A stretch of 64,000 bases of DNA, taken from assembly GCF_036492245.1 (NCBI RefSeq), contig NZ_AP025286.1:620001-684000 (forward strand). Direction: 5' to 3'. The notes under the pieces are model-generated. The model was not told where the DNA came from. It searched no databases and was given only the letters and a program-made list of their open reading frames with translations. The DNA comes from Treponema bryantii. Lineage in GTDB: Bacteria > Spirochaetota > Spirochaetia > Treponematales > Treponemataceae. Positions within the stretch are counted from its first letter, which is position 1. The number at the start of each line of letters is the position of its first letter. The position numbers and the translations under genes are program-made. Below are positions 32,860-41,517 of the stretch, piece after piece.

Positions 32860-33345
32860 ATGAATCAAAAAATCTTTTTTATAATAGGAATTCCAACCGT
32901 ACTTATGGCAATTATCAGCATTGGAATGCCTTTTTACTGCCGCAGCATTCTGAATCAGGCTGGTCAGAAACTTTTACCACTTGTACGAAAAAAGCAGATT
33001 ATTTCACATTGGGTAACTCCAATATTAAGTTATCTTCTTGTTATTTTGCCGTTTTTCATCAACATGGGAAGATTTGGTATGATTATTCCTTACTGTGGAG
33101 TAGTGGGACTCTATATAGTTCTTAAAGAATCCTCTTTTGCTCCAGACAGCGGTGTATATGAAAAGCTTTTAATTAACAGTTCAACAATTGTAAAATATGA
33201 ATCAATAAAAGAACTTCCTGAAGAGCCTCAGGCAAATGTATTGATAATCACAAATAAAAAGAATCAGAAAATTCAGCTGATTTTTGATAATCCTAATGAG
33301 GCTCTTGAAGTTTTAAATGTTTTAAAGGAGCAAATGAAGGTTTGA
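32860..33345 (+). CDS. Small membrane protein, function unknown
   Basis: A 161-residue protein with an N-terminal helix (FFIIGIPTVLMAIISIGMPF) and two further membrane helices around residues 50-90, followed by a soluble C-terminal part of about 60 residues (STIVKYESIKELPEEPQ ... ALEVLNVLKEQMKV) resembling a PH-like short beta domain. AAGGAAA precedes the ATG. It is probably the last gene of the ECF/Nudix transcript. No family was recognised. Confidence 0.6.
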   Translation: MNQKIFFIIGIPTVLMAIISIGMPFYCRSILNQAGQKLLPLVRKKQIISHWVTPILSYLLVILPFFINMGRFGMIIPYCGVVGLYIVLKESSFAPDSGVYEKLLINSSTIVKYESIKELPEEPQANVLIITNKKNQKIQLIFDNPNEALEVLNVLKEQMKV

Positions 33346-33393
33346 TATATTGACAAAGGTCTCTATCTTCTATATATTAAACATACATTTTTT

Positions 33394-33465
33394 GGTGTGG
33401 TACCCAAGCGGTAAGGGACTGGTCTGCAAAACCATCATTGGTAGGTTCGACTCCTATCCACACCT
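33394..33465 (+). tRNA. tRNA-Cys (GCA)
   Basis: Cloverleaf: acceptor GGTGTGG/CCACACC, D-arm CCCAAGCGGTAAGGG, anticodon stem CTGGT/ACCAT (one mismatch-tolerant pair) with loop CTGCAAA and anticodon GCA, and T-arm GTAGG-TTCGACT-CCTAT. The CCA end is not encoded. Confidence 0.93.
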
Positions 33466-33473
33466 CTTAGCAA

Positions 33474-33500
33474 AAGAACTTCTTCGGAAGTTCTTTTTTT
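33474..33500 (+). terminator. Terminator after tRNA-Cys
   Basis: GAACTTC-TTCG-GAAGTTC followed by seven T residues. Confidence 0.92.
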
Positions 33501-33545
33501 TATCATCCCGTCGAAGCAAAGCTCCGGGGTGTTTATATATAAATA

Positions 33546-33581
33546 GGGCTGCCCGATTATTCGGACAGCCCGTTTTTTTAG
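33546..33581. terminator. Bidirectional hairpin at the symporter 3' end
   Basis: GGGCTGCCCGA and TCGGACAGCCC pair around a TTAT loop (33546-33572). The plus strand is followed by seven T residues. On the minus strand it lies directly after the symporter stop, so it should end that message, with a weaker U-run. Confidence 0.75.
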
Positions 33582-34996
33582 AGTGTAGGATACTTATCGA
33601 AGTATGCCTTTGTTTCTTTAGCAACTAATCCGCTCAGAACAATCAGAGAGATACAGTTAGGAATGGCCATAAGACCGTTTGTGATGTCGGCAATTGTCCA
33701 TACAGCAGAAATTGTCATGTATGGTCCGATAGCAACCGCAGCAATATAAAGCCAGCGGTAAACCTTTACAACAGCCATATTTCCACCAGTCAGATATTCA
33801 AGACACTTTTCTGAGTAATAGTCCCATCCAAGAATTGTTGTGAATGCAAAGAATACGAGACAGAGCATCAGAAGGAACTGAACAGAAATCTTATCACCAC
33901 CAAGGATTGCTGAGAATGCCTGAGAAGTAAGAGCAGCACCAGTAGCACCGCTGTTCCATACATCACCACCAGCAAGAACGATAGAAAGACCTGTCATTGT
34001 ACAGATGATAAGAGTATCAATTACAGTACCAGTCATGTTTACCATCCCCTGCTCAACAGGTTCATCAGTCTGAACGGCAGCCGCAGCGATTGGAGCTGAT
34101 CCAAGACCAGCCTCGTTAGAGAAGATACCGCGGGCAATACCTTTCTGCATAGCCATACGGATGATTGTTCCGGCTGCAGCACCTGCAACAGCGCGAACTC
34201 CAGTATCAACACCAAATGCACCCTTGAAAATCAAAGCAAATGCATGTGGAATGTGAGTTGCGTTCATAATAAGAACAGAAACACCAAGGAATACATATAT
34301 AATAGCCATTACAGGAACTACTTTTTCTGCAACCTTAGAAATTCTCTTAAGACCACCAATTACAACAAGTGCAGTAGCAATAGTAATGATTGCACCACCA
34401 ATTACAGTAGCCCATGTATAGCTGTTTTCACCAATAGAGAAAGCAATGTGTGCCTTGTCTGCATCAAAAGCATTCTGAATGGCACCACAAATACCGTTTA
34501 CCTGAGTAAATGTACCAATACCAAAAAGACCTACGAGGGTTCCGAAAATAGCAAACAGAACAGCAAGCCATTTCCAGTTCTTTCCCATACCTTTTTCAAT
34601 TACATAGAAAGGTCCGCCAAGAACGTGTCCATCTTCTTTTACTTCACGGAATTTAATGGAAAGCATACATTCAGCATACTTTGTTGCAGTTCCAAGAAGA
34701 GCAGCAACCCACATCCAGAAGAGAGCACCAGGACCACCGGCAAGAATCGCAGTAGCAACACCAACAATGTTACCAGTTCCGATTGTTGCGGAAAGTGCAG
34801 TACAAAGTGCAGAAAAGCCAGAAAGTTCTCCCTTTCCTTCGTTTTCCTTAAAGATACTCTTAAAAGCACGTCCAAGCTTTGTAAACTGAATACCGCGTGT
34901 AGCAATTGTCATTACGATACCAGTGACCAGAATAAGGGCAATTGTCGGGATACCCCAGACAATGTCATCGATATTATTTAGTATTTTTTCAAACAT
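33578..34996 (-). CDS. Sodium:alanine symporter (AGCS family)
   Basis: A 472-residue inner-membrane protein with about 10-11 helices that imports alanine or glycine with Na+. Family hallmarks: the N-terminal WGIPTIALILVTGIVMTIATR, SALCTALSATIGTGNIVGVA (the unwound Na+-site helix), GPGALFWMWVAALLGTATKY, RGIFSNEAGLGSAPIAAA, and the C-terminal FAFTTILGWDYYSEKCLEYL. A single gene with its own consensus-like promoter. The ATG is 8 nt from the -10 box and lacks a ribosome binding site. Confidence 0.93.
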   Translation of the reverse strand: MFEKILNNIDDIVWGIPTIALILVTGIVMTIATRGIQFTKLGRAFKSIFKENEGKGELSGFSALCTALSATIGTGNIVGVATAILAGGPGALFWMWVAALLGTATKYAECMLSIKFREVKEDGHVLGGPFYVIEKGMGKNWKWLAVLFAIFGTLVGLFGIGTFTQVNGICGAIQNAFDADKAHIAFSIGENSYTWATVIGGAIITIATALVVIGGLKRISKVAEKVVPVMAIIYVFLGVSVLIMNATHIPHAFALIFKGAFGVDTGVRAVAGAAAGTIIRMAMQKGIARGIFSNEAGLGSAPIAAAAVQTDEPVEQGMVNMTGTVIDTLIICTMTGLSIVLAGGDVWNSGATGAALTSQAFSAILGGDKISVQFLLMLCLVFFAFTTILGWDYYSEKCLEYLTGGNMAVVKVYRWLYIAAVAIGPYMTISAVWTIADITNGLMAIPNCISLIVLSGLVAKETKAYFDKYPTL

Positions 34997-35004
34997 AACA
35001 ATAT

Positions 35005-35032
35005 TTTATATCATTATGATTTTAACGGTCAA
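35005..35032 (-). promoter_or_regulatory. Promoter of the symporter, probably leaderless
   Basis: On the minus strand TTGACC (35027-35032), 16 nt, TATAAA (35005-35010), then 8 nt to the ATG at 34996. Confidence 0.65.
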
Positions 35033-35077
35033 GGTCTCGGTTCTTTTGCTGTTGAGGCAAGACTACCTCATTTTTTC

Positions 35078-35106
35078 TTGTTTTATACTATATTGTAGTT
35101 TATAAT
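35078..35106 (+). promoter_or_regulatory. Promoter of the large lipoprotein operon
   Basis: TTGTTT at 35078-35083, 17 nt, TATAAT at 35101-35106. The expected start is near 35113, with GAGAGG as ribosome binding site before the ATG at 35136. Confidence 0.65.
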
Positions 35107-35135
35107 TTTAACATTGATATTGTGAGAGGTATTAT

Positions 35136-38100
35136 ATGAAGAAACGTTTTTTTAGCAGTTTTTTAGCGCTGCTTTTTATTCTGCTGATAACCAGCTGTGC
35201 CGGAGCTTATAATGATTACAAAGAAAAAAACACCGGTTCAGTTTCATTAAATGTTGGACAAATAGCACAAAGCGTCCTGCAAGCAAACCGTTCAATAAGC
35301 CGTGAGGGAGACGAAAAAGATTTTATTGAACCCTGGCAGTGTATTTCGTCAGCAGTTCTTAAAATTAATGTAGAAACAAAAGGTGATTATAAAACCTCTG
35401 AAACAAAAGAACTTTCCTTTAATTATGCAAAGTACATGGGCTTTGTTGAAGATTATTCAAATGAGCCAGTTACATCCGATAAGCCTGTTGAGGAAGAAAA
35501 TTATTTAGAGACAACTTTCAAAGATGAAGTTATAGAATTGAAAATTCCAGTTGGTAAAACCATTTCAATTGATATGACAGTAGATCAGGAATTAAGCTGG
35601 GATGAAAATAAACTTGAGCAGTTTTATAACCAGCTGCTTACTGAAATGGAAAATTCTGGAGCCTCTGAGGAAGAGATAGCAAAATTTACTTTTGAATCAT
35701 TTAAAGAAAGTCTTGACTTACAGTTTAATGGTGAAATGGGAATCCGTCTCAAAGGTACTTCTGAAGAAATCACAGTCCACGAAGGAGAAAATCCTGTTAC
35801 AATCACCCTTAAAGAAGTTCCATATAATGGTGGAGAGGAAGTAGAGAGAAAATATTATCTTATTCATTTACAGAGTCAAAATGCTGCAACTCTAACTTAC
35901 GAGGAGCCAATTTCATTTGAATACATGAGTATTGATGAAGACGGAGCAAGACTTAAGGCAATTTGTTATTACTATGAACCTGTTGGTTATTTCATAAATG
36001 AAGAAAAGAGTGATCAGGATTGGAAAGAAGATGATTTTGGCAATCTCTATATGGATATCTATTTTGATTATAATGAAGAAGCCAAAAAGGAAGGTTTGTA
36101 TCAGACAGTTGGATTAGATAATATAGAGAACAGATATACAATAACTTTATACAGCGCTAAAAATCAAACAGACTCTGGTATCTATATGATAGCTAATTCA
36201 GATGGTTTGCAAGTTTCTTACGGAGAATGGAAAGATATATCTGGAACTGATGCAAAAATACCGTCTTTTGAATTTACAGAAAACCTGTATTTAAATGATC
36301 TTAATGGTCTTTCTTTTGCAGAGGATAATACCCTTACATATTCAGATATGAGTGATGGTTTCATGTTCAAGAGTGCAAATGGAAAAGAAATTGATTTTGG
36401 AAAGTTAGAACCTTTTAATGGGGAAATAACTGAATATTATCAGTATTACAATATTTATTTGCAGGAGCCTGGTGCAGAAACTTCGGTAGTCTATAAAGAG
36501 CCTGTTGAATTGCCATATATTGAAGATGCTTATGGTGCTGAATTAAAAGAGTTCGTATACCGTAATTGTAATATATTTGGCTGGTATTATGACAACGAAG
36601 GTGAATGGATAACCAATGGAAATCTGATATATAAGGATGTTTATTTTTATTATGATGAAAGTAAAATAATGGAGCTTTCTTATCAGTCAAGGGGAATGAC
36701 AGATGAAGAAGAATCTTATTTATTGTCTATGTATGCGTTGAAAAATAATTCTGGAGAAGGAATTTATTTCATTGAAAAAATAGACAATGAGAATATTGGC
36801 TATTCTTACGGAAAATGGGAATCAACAGCAGCTGGTGCAAGCCCACTTACATCAATAGAATTTACCGAAGAATTGGCTTACAACTTTATAAGTGATTGTA
36901 TTGGTTTTGCACCAAGTTCTGGCAATCAAAATATACAGGTTTTTAATGGAACTTCTAGTTTTAATTTCGCATCAACAAATGATGTGACAATTAAATTCGA
37001 GTCTCTGGTAACAGCTACTCCTGTAAATGGTAGTGGCACAATTAATCCAGTTTTGCCAAATCAGTTTACAATTGCTATTGCTTCCGCAGAAGAAACTTAT
37101 TATCTGAACAAGGGAACAATCGATTTTAAACTTACTGATGCTGATGGCCAGGAAATTGATGTCTCAAATGTATTTTGGGAATATGAAATCAGCCATGGAA
37201 AAACAACAATCCCAGATAATGGTACTTATTATACTTATGAAAATCCTGGCTCACTGGAACTCAAAAATCTTCCAGCCAGCGGTACTTACCAGATCAACGT
37301 TTTTGTAACACCAGCTAATCGGGATTATGAAAATTTTGAGATGGCTAATGCTGTGTTTAATGTAACTGTAGATGATAAGCTTTTATTAGAGTTCAATCTT
37401 TCATCATGTTATGTAGAAAATGAGTTCACTTCGGATTTCCAGAATCTGGTTGATTCGCATAATGCAAAGATTGTTCTTCAAGGTGAAATTAATGAGGAAT
37501 ACGGAATTTTTCTTGCTAAATTAAAGGCTGCTATATACCATCCAGAAAATCCTGATGATCCAGTATACAATTTATACGATTTAGACTTATCTCAGGTTAC
37601 AACTACCAATACAGATAATGAAGAGCAAGGATATTTTTCAAACTGTTTAGCATTACACTCTATTATTTTCCCAGAAGATTTTACAACAGTTAATAACTGG
37701 TCTTTCAACGACTGTATTAATCTGGAGAAAATAGAATTAGGTACAGCTGTAGCAATAATTGGAACATCTACTTTCTCAGGCTGTACAAATCTTTCTTCTG
37801 TTGTAATACCAGAGACAGCTCAGTTAAAAGTGATTGATTCTTCAGCTTTTGAAGGTGATACAGCTTTAACATCACTGACACTTCCAGCTTCAGTTATTGC
37901 TCTTGGTGATAAGGCAATTGGTAGAATAGAATCACTTACTTTACTGGATGAAGATGGTACCTGGTGGTATATAGAAGATGATGAACTAAGGAGCGCCTGG
38001 ATTTCCTGGTGGGAAAATCCAGATGAGGCTAATCCTCCAAATGAAAATGCAGATGGTACTTTAGATGGTATTGATGGAATAGATTCATCTTGGTCACTTG

Positions 38101-38159
38101 CTGAGAAAATATTATATGCAGTAAATGAAAAGCATTGTTTGTTATTCTGTCAAAAATAG
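35136..38159 (+). CDS. Large lipoprotein with BspA-like leucine-rich repeats
   Basis: A 1007-residue lipoprotein; the lipobox gives Cys21 (LLITSC-AG). Residues about 40-520 contain two copies of an acidic module with the recurring signatures YYLIHLQ/YYNIYLQ, then ...PISFEYMS or PVELPYIEDAYGAELK, then YGEWKDISGTDA or YGKWESTAAGAS. An Ig-like stretch follows (about 640-745). Residues about 820-950 are LRR_5 repeats (CLALHSIIFPEDF, CINLEKIELGTAVAIIGTST, CTNLSSVVIPE, DTALTSLTLPASV). Such proteins in treponemes and Tannerella are surface adhesins. Probably surface-exposed. Followed 11 nt later by another lipoprotein. Confidence 0.82.
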   Translation: MKKRFFSSFLALLFILLITSCAGAYNDYKEKNTGSVSLNVGQIAQSVLQANRSISREGDEKDFIEPWQCISSAVLKINVETKGDYKTSETKELSFNYAKYMGFVEDYSNEPVTSDKPVEEENYLETTFKDEVIELKIPVGKTISIDMTVDQELSWDENKLEQFYNQLLTEMENSGASEEEIAKFTFESFKESLDLQFNGEMGIRLKGTSEEITVHEGENPVTITLKEVPYNGGEEVERKYYLIHLQSQNAATLTYEEPISFEYMSIDEDGARLKAICYYYEPVGYFINEEKSDQDWKEDDFGNLYMDIYFDYNEEAKKEGLYQTVGLDNIENRYTITLYSAKNQTDSGIYMIANSDGLQVSYGEWKDISGTDAKIPSFEFTENLYLNDLNGLSFAEDNTLTYSDMSDGFMFKSANGKEIDFGKLEPFNGEITEYYQYYNIYLQEPGAETSVVYKEPVELPYIEDAYGAELKEFVYRNCNIFGWYYDNEGEWITNGNLIYKDVYFYYDESKIMELSYQSRGMTDEEESYLLSMYALKNNSGEGIYFIEKIDNENIGYSYGKWESTAAGASPLTSIEFTEELAYNFISDCIGFAPSSGNQNIQVFNGTSSFNFASTNDVTIKFESLVTATPVNGSGTINPVLPNQFTIAIASAEETYYLNKGTIDFKLTDADGQEIDVSNVFWEYEISHGKTTIPDNGTYYTYENPGSLELKNLPASGTYQINVFVTPANRDYENFEMANAVFNVTVDDKLLLEFNLSSCYVENEFTSDFQNLVDSHNAKIVLQGEINEEYGIFLAKLKAAIYHPENPDDPVYNLYDLDLSQVTTTNTDNEEQGYFSNCLALHSIIFPEDFTTVNNWSFNDCINLEKIELGTAVAIIGTSTFSGCTNLSSVVIPETAQLKVIDSSAFEGDTALTSLTLPASVIALGDKAIGRIESLTLLDEDGTWWYIEDDELRSAWISWWENPDEANPPNENADGTLDGIDGIDSSWSLAEKILYAVNEKHCLLFCQK

Positions 38160-38170
38160 GAGAGTTGAAA

Positions 38171-40333
38171 ATGAAACATATAAATACAATTAAAAGCGCA
38201 ATATACGTAATTTTAATTTTCTTATTGAGCCTTATGCTTTTTGCCTGTGATAGCAGTCTTAGTGAAGCAAAGAAGGAAAATCGTGATGCCGAAACTGTTG
38301 CAGGAATCAAGGTAAGCGGAAAAATTACTCTTGCTGGTGCTGGTCCTGCTAAAAAAGTAAGCCGTTCAGCAACTTTTTCTATGCCAGAAGCTATCACCTG
38401 GGTTATTGCAGCAGAAACCGCAGATTATGAAGCAGGTGTTTCTGGTGCTTCTGCTTCAGCTTCTACAACTTTAGAAAGCTTTGAAATTATTTTCCCAACA
38501 AGTGGTGACTGGTTAATAAATGTAAAGGGGTATTCTGGACTTTACGGCGACAATGACGGCGATGGGCAGGTAGATATACCGGTTAATCTATCTCCTGCAT
38601 TTTCTGGAAGTCTGGAAGAAATTTCTATAACAGAAGATGGTCTTGATGAACCTTTAGACATTGATGTTTATACAAATAAAAACTCTGGAATCGGTATTGT
38701 AAATCTTGCAATTTCGGATATTTCTGAAGCAATAACAAAGGGAACTGCTGTCTTTACAAGTAGAACAAATGACGATCAGCCAATAACAAATGACTTTAAT
38801 TTTGATGGTGGAAATACCGCTATTTATGTTACCAACATTCCATCAGGCTGTTACACATTAAATCTGACGTTTGAGGATGACATAGGCAACGTTCTTTACA
38901 AGTGTAATGAATCAGTTAACGTATACGAAAGTCTTACAACTGATACATGGTATGGAAATGCACCATATTTGATTGACGGTACATTCGTAATTACTCAGGA
39001 ACTTATAACTGCTTATGGTGCAGAACCTGTGCCAGATACAGATTATGTCTTGTATACCGCTGTATCTGAAGGTGGAGTTTATACCTACTCTTACTATCGA
39101 GTAGATGATGTAACTGAAGATATTTCAGATGTGACAGCTACTGCTGAAACAAAATTGAATTACTGCTTTGATGCCGATGGATATTTTTACACTTTTATTA
39201 AGGATATAAATTCTGGATATAAAGTCGTATCAAGCAAATTCATGGATAATTTAGATATTGATACAGCAATAAATGACCTTTCTGGAATAACCATTGATAA
39301 AAAAACAAATGTTTTGTATGCATGGTTTTGTAATGGATCTACATACGATATTTATAAATTTCCAAATCTTATTTCAAATGGTAATACAGAATATGAAACA
39401 GTTTCTGGCGGAGATTATAGTCATATTAATGAATGGTTTGATCATTCAAACACAAACCTTGTTATTAATGACGGTATAATGTATGCCTTTACAGCTGGGG
39501 GACAAGGAAGTGGTTTAATTTATAAAAAGCTGTATGTAGTTGATAGCTCCAAATCTTCTGCAAAGGCAAAAGAAATAACACTCGATTATGAAAGCGCTGG
39601 GCTTTCAGATGATGCTATCAGCTCGTTAGAGCTTACAGATGTAATCTACCAGGATGGGGCTCTGTATCTGCTTGCGAAAGAGTCAAATACATTTAAAAGT
39701 AGAGGTGCCTTGATAAAATACGATACTTTGACTGGTGACATAGATATTATCGGATTTTCAGATTCGGTTGCAGAGGTTGCTGATTTAGCAAGTGTAAAGC
39801 TACAAGCTTACTATTCATATGGAACAACCACTCTGCCACTATATACAGATGAAGAACACTCGGAGTCGTTAGTTATTCCAGCTAATACATCTTTTATAGA
39901 AACTGATTATAATCAAGAAGTTGTCATATACGATGAAATGCCTTCATTGTGTACTCCAGCACCTCTTGCTAACTCTCTATCAGAAGATGCATTTTATGGA
40001 CCTGTAAGATTTATAGCAGTAAAACCTAAAAAACTTGTTATTGCTGATGATGGCATTGCATTTTATACAGATTCAGAAGGAGTCTTAAAGTATAAAAATG
40101 TAAACCGTGTTGTTACTGTTGATTTGGATTCTTTCTCTATGGATACAAATAATATCCAGGCTTGCTTTACTAATGAAGTTTCTAATGCAAAAACTGTGTT
40201 TAATCCTTCATTAGAAACTTCATACCAAAATGCATTATCAGCTTACATCTCTGATAGTAACATTGCTTATTATGAAGGTAATGATTTGACGGATCCAAGT
40301 CGCGGTATCCTCGTTATCCCATGCGGAGACTAA
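38171..40333 (+). CDS. Large lipoprotein, function unknown
   Basis: A 720-residue lipoprotein; the lipobox gives Cys26 (LMLFAC-DS). ATG 38171 is chosen over earlier codons because AGGAGAG precedes it and the signal sequence begins there. The body is acidic and beta-rich. A stretch from about residue 270 to 620 has repeated motifs that look like propeller blades (TYDIYKFPNLISNGNTEYE; GSGLIYKKLYVVDSS; GALIKYDTLTGDID). No catalytic motif was seen. Co-transcribed with the leucine-rich lipoprotein upstream and the glycosyltransferase downstream; the pair may form a surface complex. Confidence 0.7.
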   Translation: MKHINTIKSAIYVILIFLLSLMLFACDSSLSEAKKENRDAETVAGIKVSGKITLAGAGPAKKVSRSATFSMPEAITWVIAAETADYEAGVSGASASASTTLESFEIIFPTSGDWLINVKGYSGLYGDNDGDGQVDIPVNLSPAFSGSLEEISITEDGLDEPLDIDVYTNKNSGIGIVNLAISDISEAITKGTAVFTSRTNDDQPITNDFNFDGGNTAIYVTNIPSGCYTLNLTFEDDIGNVLYKCNESVNVYESLTTDTWYGNAPYLIDGTFVITQELITAYGAEPVPDTDYVLYTAVSEGGVYTYSYYRVDDVTEDISDVTATAETKLNYCFDADGYFYTFIKDINSGYKVVSSKFMDNLDIDTAINDLSGITIDKKTNVLYAWFCNGSTYDIYKFPNLISNGNTEYETVSGGDYSHINEWFDHSNTNLVINDGIMYAFTAGGQGSGLIYKKLYVVDSSKSSAKAKEITLDYESAGLSDDAISSLELTDVIYQDGALYLLAKESNTFKSRGALIKYDTLTGDIDIIGFSDSVAEVADLASVKLQAYYSYGTTTLPLYTDEEHSESLVIPANTSFIETDYNQEVVIYDEMPSLCTPAPLANSLSEDAFYGPVRFIAVKPKKLVIADDGIAFYTDSEGVLKYKNVNRVVTVDLDSFSMDTNNIQACFTNEVSNAKTVFNPSLETSYQNALSAYISDSNIAYYEGNDLTDPSRGILVIPCGD

Positions 40334-40342
40334 GCTAACACT

Positions 40343-41350
40343 TTGAAAACTATTCCGCATATTTCAGTCTGCATCCCACTGTATGGCACTGAGCCGCTTT
40401 TGGCTCAGTGCCTTCGTTCTGTCTTTCTGCAGGATTTTGATTCTTTTGAAGTTATTGTTTTATCTGATGCAAGCTTGGGAAAAGATGAAAAAGGGCGTAA
40501 TGGCAGAAAGATCACAAAGCATGTATTAAAAGAGTGCAAAAAAATCAGAAAAGAAAATGGACTTGCAAAAATCTCTGTACGATTTATAGAGCACCGTGAA
40601 AATATGGGCTTAGTTGAAGTTCGCCGTTCTCTTATCTTTTATGCCCAGGGTAAATATATTTCATATATCGATAGCGATGATGTGATGGTGCAGGAAGCTC
40701 TAAAAACTTTGTACGAAACCGCAGAAAATCAGAGAGCAGATATTGTTCAGGGGCACTCAACGGCCGGTAACTTTGATGCTTCTGGTAATTTTATTCCGGC
40801 AGATAAAAATATTTATTCAAATATAACAATAGGTTCTGTTTGCGGTCATGATATTCAAAAGAACTGGCTTACTAATGGAAGTATTGCCGGAGTCTTATGG
40901 GCGAAACTTTATAAGAGGGCTTTGCTCGAAAAAGCTTTTGAAAGTATTCCTCACATTGAATGTAATATGGCAGAGGATTTTTTGATTTCTTTTTTTACTA
41001 CGTTTTATGCAGAAAAATATGTAGGTATTGAAAATCTGGTATATCAATATAGAGCTCAAAGTGGTATGAGCAGTAAGAGGAAAATTGATTCACTTAAGAA
41101 AATCCGCATGGTATGTTCAACGGCAAGTGTTTTTGCTGTTATTTCCCAATCTGAAGAATTAAAAACTCTAGATGAAAATGAAGTAAATTGTGTCCGCCGT
41201 TATTCATCTTATTATCTAAAAGATAATATTAAACAACTGCAGGATAACGTTATTCCTGAACTCAAAAACACCGCCCGCGAAATTCTCTGCGAATACTGGG
41301 GAGAATCGTTTGTGAATAGAATTGAAAAAAATATGGCAGAAAATAACTGA
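40343..41350 (+). CDS. Family 2 glycosyltransferase
   Basis: A 335-residue GT-A enzyme without membrane helices. ISVCIPLYGTEPLLAQCLRS is the nucleotide-sugar binding opening, FEVIVLSDASLGKDE follows, and YIDSDDVM holds the DxD-like metal motif. The C-terminal part is typical of the short GT2 enzymes that decorate surface polysaccharides or proteins. The start is a TTG 9 nt after the lipoprotein stop with only a distant GGAG. Its place behind two surface lipoproteins suggests it may glycosylate them or an associated glycan, which is inference only. Confidence 0.82.
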   Translation: MKTIPHISVCIPLYGTEPLLAQCLRSVFLQDFDSFEVIVLSDASLGKDEKGRNGRKITKHVLKECKKIRKENGLAKISVRFIEHRENMGLVEVRRSLIFYAQGKYISYIDSDDVMVQEALKTLYETAENQRADIVQGHSTAGNFDASGNFIPADKNIYSNITIGSVCGHDIQKNWLTNGSIAGVLWAKLYKRALLEKAFESIPHIECNMAEDFLISFFTTFYAEKYVGIENLVYQYRAQSGMSSKRKIDSLKKIRMVCSTASVFAVISQSEELKTLDENEVNCVRRYSSYYLKDNIKQLQDNVIPELKNTAREILCEYWGESFVNRIEKNMAENN

Positions 41351-41363
41351 CTATAGCGGGTTC

Positions 41364-41461
41364 GCTTTGTAATAACGGCGGGGGGTTTAGGGGGTGGCCC
41401 CCTAGGAGGAAGGGTAGGGCGCAATGAAATGCGCCCGAGGGAGGGGCTCCTCCCTCTTCCT
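41364..41461. repeat. GC-rich multi-hairpin repeat element
   Basis: Nested stems: GGGG/CCCC around 41391-41401, the perfect GGGCGCA-ATGAAA-TGCGCCC (41417-41436), and outer AGGAAGGG/CCCTCTTCCT arms. GC content is far above the flanks. It lies between the glycosyltransferase and prs; the rest of the 167-bp gap has no gene. Confidence 0.7.
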
Positions 41462-41517
41462 AAAAAATCAAGATTCTGATATATTACATGTATCCCACTA
41501 TATAAAAGAGGTTAATT

